This document shows, in pieces, positions 10,219 through 20,274 of a stretch of 64,000 bases of DNA. Numbering within the stretch: position 1 is the first letter of the stretch; the number at the start of each line of letters is the position of its first letter. Source of the stretch: Pyronema omphalodes (taxonomy: Eukaryota > Ascomycota > Pezizomycetes > Pezizales > Pyronemataceae); assembly GCA_024516155.1 (NCBI GenBank), contig JAJJXM010000008.1:1054001-1118000 (forward strand). The letters are read 5' to 3'. The notes below the pieces were generated by a model. It did not search any database. It was not told the origin of the DNA and worked only from the letters and a program-made list of their open reading frames with translations. Both the position numbers and the translations under genes were made by a program.

Positions 10219-11924
10219 TTTCGCAGTTGTCGTGTGTGGAAGTAACGTGGATCAGGGTGTATCAAAGGGAGCTGTTTAAACTCGCCGGCGGTGGGCATGA
10301 ATATATAAACCTCTCCCGCGAAAGATATAAAGTGACATTCTGCATTTATCTGCATCTATAATTTCAAAATCCCGCAGCAAAACATGATCTGCGAATATTA
10401 TTAGCTCATGCTCGTCTGCGACGGGAATGTGGGTTTAGGCAGGAACATAATTAGGTGTTGCGCTAGTTTCCCATGAGAATACATGCAGGAGAAAGCGCAT
10501 GCGTTTATACATAACGGCGGTGCATTTTGCCGCTCACATTACAGAAGGTTCGAATCGGATGTAGTGATGGGCAACCTTATGACTTAATTGCCGAGCCTGG
10601 GGTTAGCATTGAGGGGCCGCGTATAACGGAAGAATGAACTCCCAGTATTTATATATCTTTTCCTTTTTTGACGGAATGTAAAATCAATGATCAACCATTG
10701 TAAATGGCGTGTTTGGTTGATTGATTCACGAGAGGTTTTCGTACCACCGCTAGACGAAGCTCCAGCCCAGAACTCCAATGTCTTCAGAACCTTTAAGAGG
10801 AATAGATTTTCTGGTGAAGTTATCGACACTGATGTGTTGGGTGTTGCTATATATCACAATAAAATCAAGCTAATGTGTTGCGGATTCGCCGCTATATCTG
10901 TATGTATGAATGAAACCGTTATGTACTCGTAGAATAGTAATAAACAATGAAACTGTACGCTCTCATCATCGCCCTTGTCTTACCTGCAAAACCCGTCACG
11001 TGTAAGGTGTGAGTCCCGGTGAACAGAAAGCTACATATTGATTTCTAGCAATAGGTCACCCTAACGCACACTTGAGCAGACGCACGACATATCTGAAGAA
11101 ATTTTGCTAAATCCCCCTACGACACCCATACATATGCACAAATATATCTAGCAGAAGGTTTTAGTGCAAACCTCATGAACTGCAGATGTCATGCATATCC
11201 GGTGTATCAAGTTCGGCATTTACCGTTCTAGACACTCTTCTGGGGAATCTACGTCAATTCTAACAGTGTTACTGATATAATCTTCCACGCCTACGATATA
11301 ACAGGTTCTGGAAGATCGTGAACACATTTATACCCTTTAAACAACCAGGATTTGTGTGCCCTATTGACTACTCATAAGAGGCAGAGTGAAAACCAGTAAT
11401 ATGTGGCGTAAAACTACATATCTGCGAGAGGTTGTCGTCTCTGAGCTGTGGCTAGTGAACATCACCCTGTAGTTCCATCGTCTCGATTGTCTTCGTCTCA
11501 TCAATGGAGTAAAAAAGTGGACAAAGGGGATATGATATATCATGATGGAATAGAAATCAAAATCAGGTGACTATAAAAAAGTACTTTTTCCATGCAGAAC
11601 AAGATGGAAACTGATGAACAAGAACATCCATCGAGAAAAAAGAAGGCAGGGAGTGGGGGAAGGGGGGTAAGAAGCATAGATGTACAGCAAGCAAGTTGTT
11701 AATAGTTATGCCAACTTAAAATGTCCAAAATATAAGTAACGGATACATTATACGTACTACACAGCCAGCTCTATCATAGTCATACATGCATAGGTTATCG
11801 GCCGGCTGCTGGGCTCTAAACATACATGTACGAGGTGCTGGACAAAAGTGACCGTCACCCCGCGCGGCGCTTAGCACAGAAAAGTGACGGTCACTTTTGT
11901 CACGGTACCGTACTATGTAGTGAT
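10219..11924. other. Intergenic, 1.7 kb, no gene supported
   Basis: Contains the presumed promoter of the methyltransferase at its left end (an ATATATAAA TATA-like site near 10302). At 10947 a short ATG frame encodes a hydrophobic signal-like start (MKLYALIIALVLPAKPVTC) but stops after 21 codons; see findings. At 11837-11900 the heptamer-like GTGACGGTCACTTTTGTC recurs in inverted form. Nothing else is supported. Confidence 0.5.
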
Positions 11925-12460
11925 AATTCATGACTTCAGCTACACGCGTTACATGGTAAGATTTATCTCGTCTAAACTTTATCTCATCTTCGCCTTCGAT
12001 TTTCAACAGAATTCTTATCCAAGCCTGACGTTGTTTTTTTACCCCTCAAGTCCTGTCAATTAATCCCTTTAACCCCCCCTCTTCTCAACCAAACCCTTCC
12101 AGCGAGTCCCAGTACTCCTAGTCCTACAGTCCCCACCATACCTTTCTTCATCTCCACTCCATCATTCCCTACATCATCCTATCACCTCCAAATTCTCAGC
12201 TCAATCACACCCTCATATTATCATCCCCGTCCATCCCGATCATCCAACCCAGCCGGTCGCCCCTCATTCGTCCCGCTAGAGTCTGAAGAATAATCCGTAC
12301 TAATCTCACTACTAGAAACCGAAGTCTCAGTATCTGCAAGATCCGACCGGGAATGTAGCAGCTTTAGGAATTCTCTGTAGACGACTATTGCTACTAGTAA
12401 TAGGAAGCAAAACGTCAGGATTATTATCATGACCAGGACGTCGCGTTTTTTCATTGCGAT
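11925..12460. repeat. Local segmental duplication, copy 2 (partner 7790-8250)
   Basis: Direct-orientation duplicate of 7790-8250 about 4.1 kb away. It carries the better preserved version of the small membrane protein gene on the minus strand. Shared landmarks are ATGACTTCAGCTACACGCGTTA at the left edge and the ACTAGTAATAGGAAGCAAA block within the gene. Confidence 0.65.
12221..12454 (-). CDS. Small single-pass membrane protein (77 aa), intact duplicate
   Basis: ATG at 12454, stop at 12221, 77 residues. It starts MKKRDVLVMIIILTFCFLLL, so a short basic N-terminus leads into a hydrophobic helix at about residues 7-27. This is followed by a basic stretch (YREFLKLLHSR) and a strongly Ser/Asp/Glu-rich tail (TETSVSSSEISTDYSSDSSG). 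The frame extends further upstream, but the homologous duplicate at 8.1 kb and the protein character both point to this Met. Topology by the positive-inside rule is ambiguous because both flanks are basic. No family recognised. The resemblance in layout to 6791-6970 suggests tandem relatives. Confidence 0.55.
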   Translation of the reverse strand: MKKRDVLVMIIILTFCFLLLVAIVVYREFLKLLHSRSDLADTETSVSSSEISTDYSSDSSGTNEGRPAGLDDRDGRG

Positions 12461-13618
12461 TTGAAGTTTTGAGGTGCGAGCGGTGTGAGGAGTTTCGGTT
12501 TTCGGTCTCTTGAAATCTCGAGGTGAAGGGATTGAATATCGCAGAGGAGTTGGGCTGGTTGAATTGTGTTGATTTGGTTCTGAGGCTTCGATGGATCGAT
12601 AGATACACAATATCGAGCCTTAGTTTTGTTAAATCGAATTCGAGCCGCCGAGCGAGAGTGATTTCGGTTCTTTTGTCGTACGACAATACACAGTCCAGTC
12701 TTCAGCGATAACTCTTCCGATTGTGTATATGGTAAACCGTAAAACCGAAACTTCCGAATTCGTATCAACAGATATCCTCCGCGTCGAGTACCGTTACCGT
12801 AATATCGGTATCAACCCATCTTCTCCATTTCCCGGGGACAAACCAGCCTTTATTCACTCCCTCATCGCATCACAAAACTAAAGAACCCAGCAAAGCCTGC
12901 AGTTCTAAAAGCACAATAAAAAGAATCCTACATACATGAACCGATATGCGCTGGCAGACATTTGTAACTTCTTCAACAAATATCTCCAATCATTATCTGG
13001 AAATCTTGATGCTGGGTGTTTGATGCTGATGGATGGCTCGTGGACCTGCGCTGAGTTTCGGTAGCGGGTACTTACATACATAGCTAGGGCATGCATGTAC
13101 AGGTAAGGTGCATAACTGCCATGCAGCGCCGGCTGGTTGGTGGAATACGTATCGCTATGTCGGCGGCATTTCTGGCGCGGAATTGGCGGCCACCGAGAGG
13201 CTAATCACCGTACACATCATAGCTGTCTCGTACATACTCAACATCCGGTACCATATGTCTACAGATTTCACGATAACTTTATTTTAGTGTATAATTGGTC
13301 TTGCAAAAGTAGTGCATAAGGTGTCGTATTGTTGTTTCAGTCTTAGCTTGGTTATATGTATGTGGGTGCACTGTCTATTCAATGGCTAATGATGCAGAGA
13401 AAAATTTAAAATATACAGTTTACAGCTAGGCTGAAGATTAAATATCGCTGCTAGCCTTCGATTCGTGGTAGTAGTTTATTTTTCTTTATCGTATATAAAG
13501 TAAGGTATCCCCAAACATGTAAAACATTCAAGAATCAATTAAAAAAAAAAGAGCCACAGCACCCACAGCCAATACAACCAAGAGTAGGAGAAGAAACCAG
13601 CAAAGCCAGTTTCCATCA
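12461..13618. other. Intergenic
   Basis: Only overlapping short frames with no recognisable content. Includes an A-rich run at 13539-13550 and presumably the promoter of the 77-aa membrane protein gene. Confidence 0.5.
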
Positions 13619-13984
13619 TCATAAGTCTGTCCTACCAGGGTTCATAAAGACAATCGTTAAAGAAGCTTTTGACGGAGCACTCGGCGCAGCTTCGGGGCTT
13701 GTACAAATCTTTCCGGCGGAAAATCCTGCCTCCTTTTCATCCTTCGATTCCTCCGATTCCATAGACACAGCCTCAGAATTACAAGAAGTGTTCCACGATC
13801 CAATAAACACAACCCCGATTACCAAAACAGCTAGAAATAATAGGACGATGGACATACGGAACAGAAGCGACATCAGTAGATTGGTAAGGAAGTTCATAAT
13901 GGAGATCGTGATTCGACAGAGAAAGATGGAGACCGGATAGAAGAGGAGGAGAAATAGTGGAATGAGGTAGTGGAGGATTTGCAT
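13619..13984 (-). CDS. Small hydrophobic membrane protein (up to 121 aa)
   Basis: Open frame from ATG 13984 to the stop at 13619. Residues 1-25 and about 38-67 are strongly hydrophobic (two helices, the second containing MSIVLLFLAVLVIGVVFIGS), followed by a Ser/Glu/Lys/Ala-rich hydrophilic tail. Internal Met codons at residues 30, 38 and 44 are alternative starts; the one at 44 would give a 78-residue single-pass protein with the same plan as the proteins at 12.3 and 6.9 kb. I do not recognise the family. The third minus-strand protein of this build in 7 kb argues for a real local group, but expression evidence is lacking. Confidence 0.45.
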   Translation of the reverse strand: MQILHYLIPLFLLLFYPVSIFLCRITISIMNFLTNLLMSLLFRMSIVLLFLAVLVIGVVFIGSWNTSCNSEAVSMESEESKDEKEAGFSAGKICTSPEAAPSAPSKASLTIVFMNPGRTDL

Positions 13985-14329
13985 GTTGATGGTGGTTGTT
14001 GGTTGCTGGTTGCTGGTTGTGAAGGCTGGGGAGAGAAAAATTGTTAGGAGCGGAAGATGAGAAGGAGAGATGATGGAGAGGGTGAGAGGGGCGGATTGGA
14101 CCTTAAAGAATTCGGGGGTCCAAAAAAGGGATTTTCGTCACAGAGAGATACGTAGGTGAAAAATAGTTAGGGGTCCTATTTCGTATCCTCGATAGCTTTG
14201 TAATATGAATGTTACTATTGGACTTTGAAGTTTTGATTTTGTAAGTATTCTACGAAATCAGAATTGACATTCAAAAATAACGAGGATTAAGAGCTTTGAC
14301 TTGTGATTGGAATTTGTTGAACTTTCCCA
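13985..14329. other. Intergenic / likely promoter of the 13.9 kb membrane protein
   Basis: Includes simple GGTTGCTGGTTGCTGGTTG repetition at 14000-14018 and no supported gene. Confidence 0.45.
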
Positions 14330-16363
14330 AACTTCAGGTTATGTGACGTATGCTACAGTCTGAATACATTTCGATGCTCTAGCGCACTTCATTTCTTGGG
14401 CCTGTTGCCGCCCCTCCTCTTCCTGCTAGATTCAATTCTCGTTGTTACAATCTGGAGCCCTGTTTTCTCTTTTCCCACTCTTCACTCGCTACTCGCTACT
14501 CGTCACTCTCAACTAGCCACTCTCTAGGTCGATTTCTTTCTAGGCCTCATACTCTCTGGGCCTCTCGATTTTTTTGAAGGTATGTCGTTGCTTAAGACGG
14601 CATTTGAACGTCCCTAACCTTCCTTAAGGTTATGTGTATAAAGTATGAATTAAGTACATTGATTATTATATAATTCTTGTCGTTATATTGTCTCTCTCCC
14701 CTCCACTTCTCTCCTCTCCACTTCTCTCCTCTCCACATGTATGTAATAACTGTCTTCAGCATTTATCCATCTTGTTCGCTCAGAATTGCTTAATGCTCTC
14801 AGTGTTCCCCAGCCTTTATTTTCCTTCCTTCCGGATCACCTTCCATGCCAGTATCTACTCTGCGGTGGCAATCTTGGTAGAAGAGCAAATTAGGCCTTGG
14901 TTCCAGCGGGAGAGTGGAGTATCATCTGGGAGTGGGGCACGGTGTCACAGTGTAATTCCTCTATATTTGGTACTTTGGGCAGCCTAGGAGCAGGTGTTTT
15001 GGTGTCTAGTGGACAGGTGCCCTTTCCATCATTCTTATCGCTTGATTCCCTATTTGAGTCTCCTTTGTGTATCTTCCATCAATCTACACACTGGATTCAT
15101 ATAGTAGTGGAGCATTTCCGGACAGTTCGTACCCAATCTTCAACACTCGCCACGCTGTGTCTGCTGTCACGACAGATAATCCTCGCTAAATATTTATCGC
15201 TGTCATAACTTTCCTCTATCAACAATTTCCGTCATCAATTCCTATTGTTTTCAGTTCCTTCTGTCATCAATTTTCTCTATCATCAATTTTCTCTGTCATC
15301 AATCCCCTCAACTGAACATTATATTACAAGAGAGGATGTGGTCTGTTCCGGCCTACGGCCGGTCCATTTTGTTGCCTCTACAAATCGAACCGTTGGTTCA
15401 CAACTCCAACTGTTGATAAACTGGTTACTCGTGCCTAAAGATGGTGGCTAGCGCCACCATCTTTAGGCACGAACATATAATGTGACGTGTTTCGACTATA
15501 TATATGATGTGATCTTAAGAATCTGAAACTCGCCTATGATTCCCGCAAGAGCAGCCTGGGATAAACAATATTCCTAGTGATGCAGTTGATGTTATCCTGT
15601 GACAGCAATATTCTGACATGTTTCCTCTGCCTGACCCTTCACAGATATGTGCTGGAACACAAAGTTCATTGGGGTAAGCAGAAGATATTTTCTTGCCGAT
15701 TGGAGGATTTGTCGAGTAATTTCACCTCTACAATATATCATGGGTTGTAACTTCAGGACAATAACTCTCGAATTCTTGACCAGCCACTTCTGTATTGAGA
15801 GGTTTCTACACAATCACCAGTTTTTCGATTTGATTTCAATTTCTTGGGCCTTGCCAAACTCAATATTATGACGTATCGTACAGTCTTGATATATATCGGA
15901 GGCTCTAACTTTTACCCCAGGATCTCGCTGGGAATCGTCCCAGAGCGTACATGATATCTTGGGCCTGTTGTCACCCTTATTCCTTATGCTGGTTTTGCTT
16001 CTCGTCTGTACATTTGGAGCCCTGTTTGCTCTTTTTCCACTGGCCTCTCTGAACTCGCCTGTCTCCTCTCTCCTCACTGAACTGTTCTTCCACTTATCAC
16101 CTGGCCTCTGCCTTCAACGTTACCACATTGTTTCTACTCCCTTTCTGCCCTTCTTCCTCTCTGTCTTTTCACTCGTATTATTTCTTCTTCAGCTTTTACA
16201 TCACAGTTCATCTTTCTCACTTTGCCAATCCTTCCTCCATTCATGTACATATGTGTCTGTCTTTCATGCTTTTTTTAATTTTTCTTTTTCTCATTGTGCA
16301 GCATTAACTTTCATGTTGATTCAGAAAGACTTTATGCATATTCTAAGATTCGATCAGTGCTCC

Positions 16364-16880
16364 TCAGCCTGTTCTCATTCTTTCCGAGTCATTTTTTGAT
16401 ATCCTCGTGATGTTTCTGAAGCTCAGTCTCAGTAATGGGAAATCCTCCTTGGGAGGCTTCAAAACGTTCTCTGCTTCCTTCCACTGTTTTTCTGCCTTCA
16501 GCCTATTCAAATCCGCTTTATATATCTTCTCACACAGTGTGTCAAGATTCTCCTCAATAAAACCGCAGTTGCTTAACTTCATCTGTTAGCGTCTCGTCGA
16601 CTGTATCTGCAGCATGCGGCAAAGGTCACAGGTGTCCGTATATTTTATCCTGCCAACCATTAACAGCTGAATTGCATCATGAATTGTATCAAAGGTGCGA
16701 AGTGGTTCGGGATTGGAAAGGCGAATGGGATCTGTGCCCAGGCAGCCAGGAGAGCAGTCTTATATGTTTCCCATCGAATCTGTTCCGGTTGCCACGGTTG
16801 CCGGTTTTACCATCCCGCCATGTATTGCCGAAGCTTTTGTATTGCCGCCCGACAGCCAGAGGAGTTCACGATTAAATTAG
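16364..16880 (-). pseudogene. Possible degraded DNA-transposase C-terminal remnant
   Basis: On the minus strand the 16364-16582 frame (72 codons) reads a charged, helix-like sequence containing LNRLKAEKQWKEAENVLKPP. Just upstream, after stops, a segment reads QIRWETYKTALLAAWAQIPF. That spacing and composition recall the end of the DDE domain and charged tail of Fot1/pogo-type fungal transposases, but the match is from memory and weak. The frame is interrupted, so if correct this is a relic captured inside R1. An unrelated short coding exon is an alternative. Confidence 0.25.
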
Positions 16881-17184
16881 TCTGAAATTACATCATCACA
16901 GCCTTTAATGATAACGCTATACCGTATCAGGTAAATAACTAAAATATACCTGCTTATATAGTAAAAAAGGCGACTAAAACCTCTAAATCACTTTCTGCAG
17001 ACGCTATTCCATTTCAGGTGCGTACTAAAATATCTGCTTATAGTATTCTGATAAATGGGAGAAGGTCGCCGATTATACGGTTCGAACAAATGACGGCTGT
17101 GTTTGGAGACCTACAATATCAGCATGCCTATTATGGCTTATTTAATTAGAGTTGTATGAGAGGAGGTCCAAGATAAATACCCAT

Positions 17185-17290
17185 GAATTCCCTCTTTCTC
17201 TCTGACATAATTTCTCTCTGACATAATTTCTCTCTGACATAATTTCTCTCTGACATAATTTCCCTCTGACATGAATTTCTGCTGACATGT
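17185..17290. repeat. 16-bp minisatellite (TTTCTCTCTGACATAA)
   Basis: About six tandem units with few changes. The same 16-bp core with variants (CATAA + TTCCCTCT) recurs at 17372-17696, 42636-42752, 43105-43215 and 43283-43520. Confidence 0.9.
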
Positions 17291-17371
17291 ATTCCCTCAG
17301 TCATGATTCCCCTCCCTGTGTCATGAATATCTGGATACAGATAACAGTGGATCTGAAAGACTATTTATTGT

Positions 17372-17696
17372 TGGCATATATTCCCTCTGGCATAACTTCC
17401 CTCTGGCATATATTCCCTCTGGCATAACTTCCCTCTGGTATAACTTCCCTCTGGCATATATTCCCACTAGCATAGATTCCCACTGGCATATATTCCCACT
17501 AGCATAGATTCCCACTGGCATAGATTCCCACCTGGCATACTTTCCCACTGGCATACGTTCTCACTGGCATAGATTTCCACTGGCATCACTGGCATAAATC
17601 CTCTCTTGCATAAATTCCCTCTTGCATAAATTCCCTCTTGCATAAATTCCCTCTTGCATAAATTCCCTCTGGCATAAATCCCCTCTTGCATAAACT
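17372..17696. repeat. 16-bp minisatellite, degenerate array (~20 units)
   Basis: Units of the form (G/T)GCATAnATTCCCTCT. As 16 is not a multiple of 3, every third unit returns to phase and the minus strand stays open, giving artificial 16-residue peptide repeats. Confidence 0.9.
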
Positions 17697-17880
17697 ATAC
17701 ATCAGAAAACCTCGCCGATTCCACGGTTCGAACACAAGACCTGTACAGCTATGATAAATTTAGGACGGCTATGTTTGGAGACCTACAATATCAGTATACC
17801 AGTTTCACATGAGCTACTATGGCTTACATCAACCCATGATTTGCAGTATATGACCTGCTATGAGGTAGTGATAGAGAAAA

Positions 17881-18341
17881 TCAAGGATTGAACCGCGCTC
17901 CGGAAATTTTAGATTTCTAAGGGAAATTTGGATGTGCGAATGCCGGAGGGTAGTGATGACTACAGATAGATAGAAGGATGAGGTGTCTCTCAAAACTTGT
18001 TTCGTTCTGTGAATACATCGTTTGGACCAATATATAACTGCCCTGAAATTTTTCAAATTTACGATTCAACAATGAGAACATTCAGAGGTGTTTTTCCGCA
18101 AAACATACGAGATATCTAGATTCACGAAATATTTAGGCTTCAATAAATCATAGCGGTTTAATCTGTCATAACAGAGACATACAAGCACACATCAGAAGCA
18201 ACTGCAACAAGCAAATACCCATTAAACGCCAAACCATTCAGAGAAAACAAAGAACCCCATTAATAAACACCTAACCTGCTAACCGGCCATTACTCATTCC
18301 CCCCCCCCCCCCCCCCCCCTCTCCACGGCCTCCACCCGTCA
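17881..18341. other. Intergenic, 3' of the syntaxin gene
   Basis: AT-rich, no gene. Contains a run of 21 C at 18299-18319 just beyond the stop codon of the syntaxin gene. Confidence 0.5.
18299..18319. repeat. Poly-C tract (21 C)
   Basis: Uninterrupted run of C, 22 bp outside the stop codon of the syntaxin gene; it would read as poly-G in that transcript's 3' region. A second run of the same length lies at 30223-30243. Confidence 0.95.
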
Positions 18342-19151
18342 TCACGATAAGATCGCCAACAACACCACCGTCAAAACCACCCCTAGAATCAATAACAACA
18401 TACACATCCTATTCCTAGCATTCCTCTGATACTTGGCAGCCTGTCTCAACTCCTGATCCGCGGCTCTATGTTCCTGCCTAACCTCCATAATATTATTCTC
18501 AATGACATCCAAGCTCTCTCCCTGTGCCGTAACCATCGTTCCCAAATCCCTAAAAATATCATTCAGTTCCATAATTCCTCTTTCAATATCCCTAATCTCC
18601 TCTTCTCTCTGAATAATCAAAGTTTCCTGAAACTCCACCTCATCCTGATTCGCCAATGCCGCCTGCTGGGTCTGCTGCTGCACCAACGGAACCTGTTCCT
18701 GCCCCTCCGCACTACTAGGTTCATCCATATACCGCCCCGGATCTTCTTCATGAATCATCCGTTTCGTAGCCGCAACATACTGCCTAGTCTTCTCAACCGA
18801 TAACCTCTGCACCTTCTGGAAATCCGCCAAAGCAGCAGTTAACTGCGTCTCTAGCTTTCCCTGCGTAAACTTCATCTGCGGAGAAGGATCCTCCCAGTTT
18901 TTGATCCGTTTCACACCATCGGTAACATCCTTGAACCCCTCGCGTGTCTGGTCGAGAACCTCAGTGATCCGTCGTCGGAGGTCTAAAGAGTCTTTTTTAG
19001 TTCCAAGGAGTGAGAGGTTCCGGTTTAATTGTGTTATGTTGCTGGTTAGGGTGAAGAGTCGGCTGGATAGGGAGGTGGTTAACGAGGAGAAAAGCGGGTC
19101 ATCGTGGTAGCTGGGTTGCGATTCGAGGTTGGAGAGGTGCGCGAACGACAT
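18342..19151 (-). CDS. pep12: Pep12-type endosomal Qa-SNARE (syntaxin)
   Basis: Intronless, 269 residues. The N-terminal ~30-135 region is a helical Habc-like domain (DDPLFSSLTTSLSSRLFTL start). A Gln-rich linker (about 150-167) follows. The t-SNARE helix at about 172-235 contains FQETLIIQREEEIRDIERGI and the ionic-layer glutamine Q210 in VTAQGESLDVIE. A C-terminal anchor at 250-268 (MLLLILGVVLTVVLLAIL) ends one residue from the C-terminus. This order and the tail-anchor are those of Pep12/syntaxin-7-like proteins, which mediate fusion of Golgi-derived vesicles with the prevacuolar endosome. Length is close to yeast Pep12 (288). All residues needed for a Qa-SNARE appear present. Start at 19151 fits the conserved MSF-LSNLESQP beginning of fungal homologues. 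Confidence 0.93.
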   Translation of the reverse strand: MSFAHLSNLESQPSYHDDPLFSSLTTSLSSRLFTLTSNITQLNRNLSLLGTKKDSLDLRRRITEVLDQTREGFKDVTDGVKRIKNWEDPSPQMKFTQGKLETQLTAALADFQKVQRLSVEKTRQYVAATKRMIHEEDPGRYMDEPSSAEGQEQVPLVQQQTQQAALANQDEVEFQETLIIQREEEIRDIERGIMELNDIFRDLGTMVTAQGESLDVIENNIMEVRQEHRAADQELRQAAKYQRNARNRMCMLLLILGVVLTVVLLAILS

Positions 19152-20274
19152 TGTGGAGCGAGCTGTGCTGCTGGTTTGGAGAGCTGCCGGTGATGCTGTA
19201 GCGACGTATGTAGCAGGGTACGGCCGTGAGGTGGATGGTTGCTGTATAATCTATCGACGAGAGCTCGTGGGATGACGCAGAAGCTGTGACGTATAGCAAG
19301 TCGTAAGAGACGCGTATGAGGGTTTAGTCGCTGTGGGGGATTCTTCTGAGGTTGGTTTCTGTGTCTGTTTCGTGTGCGGTGGTTGGAATGCAGAAGAAGG
19401 CGTGGAGAAATGCACGGGCTAGAGCCTTGTTTCCTTGTTGTGGTGGGGTAAGTGGCGGTCGCGAGAGCTTAAGCAATAACAAGCTTGCGACAACAGCATC
19501 ACAGCGCGATAGCTTATACACCCAAGCTAGCTCCTTGGTCGATCGTTTAAGCTTTTCTTTTTCTTTTTATTTTTTTATAAAATTTTATGAAATTTCGAGC
19601 CTAATATTATGCATTCATGTCAAGAATCTTGATTTATTTGGATAATGACGGCCTACATTTCACTCTTCAAACAGGCGCAATTTAATACAACACTAAACGT
19701 GACCTTGGTTGTCAAACAAAACAACACTCGTGGTCGACCCTCCAACCAAGCGTAAACCTTCGAGAATATAAGAACTTCGACGGGAATCCATGGGGATGTA
19801 TAGATAATAATCACAAGGGGGACGAGAGAATATAATCACTGATTGCTAGTCACTGATGAATCATGGATTGCAACAAGAAACCATTTCGGCCTTTCATTAG
19901 AGTAAAGTAATTAACAAAAACTGTTGTTGGTCAGCTCATACCAACAAATATCGAGAGACAAAAATTATGCTCTCGTAAACCAGCCTACTGTTTATTTGCA
20001 AAATAGTCATTCCCCCGAATAATATCCCCGCCAGTACAAAGACAAGATTGACATTCACGCCCATACATGATACGTATTCGTATTCCGCAAAAGAATGACA
20101 AATATAGACCAAAGTTCTTGCAAATTGATAGCAAAGATGAGTGAAATAAAAAATTCCCGAAGACAAAAAAATACCACCTTTTCACCGATAGAATATAAAA
20201 ACCCCGTAAAACGCCCAACCCTATCACCGTATAAACTCACAAAACTAACTACCCATAAGCCATTGTTCAACTGC
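19152..20274. other. Intergenic between syntaxin and RRM-like gene
   Basis: No gene supported. Left part should contain the syntaxin promoter. A T-rich tract (TTTTTCTTTTTATTTTTTTAT) lies at 19555-19580. The many short frames around 20.0-20.3 kb have no recognisable content. Confidence 0.5.

Larger units (their letters stand above)
14330..17880. repeat. Composite repeat R1, rearranged copy
   Basis: Segments match the 40.6-43.8 kb copy: 14500-14590 to 41930-41990, 14750-14940 to 42250-42480, 14996-15210 to parts of 42580-42640 and 42950-43110, and 17700-17880 to 43530-43720. Within it, one ~210 bp module occurs twice in direct orientation (14330-14540 and 15866-16090; key string TTGGGCCTGTTG, then GGAGCCCTGTTT), and a third time inverted at 41130-41345. 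Several 16-bp minisatellites lie inside. The pieces are in mostly the same order with insertions and deletions. It is not a clean autonomous element. Confidence 0.7.

Noticed and set aside
15959..16399. 146-codon hydrophobic Ser/Phe/Leu frame
   Set aside because: Pyrimidine-rich repeat sequence that matches non-coding parts of R1 at 41.1-41.3 kb where the frame is not kept.
17321..17691. Minus-strand peptides with repeating YARGNLCKREFMQEGI-like units
   Set aside because: Artefact of a 16-bp tandem repeat that is open in every minus frame; no conserved start or other context.
17700..17735. tRNA gene at GGTTCGAAC sites (also 2416, 17071, 43552)
   Set aside because: Only the B-box-like motif is present; no A box or cloverleaf can be drawn in either orientation.
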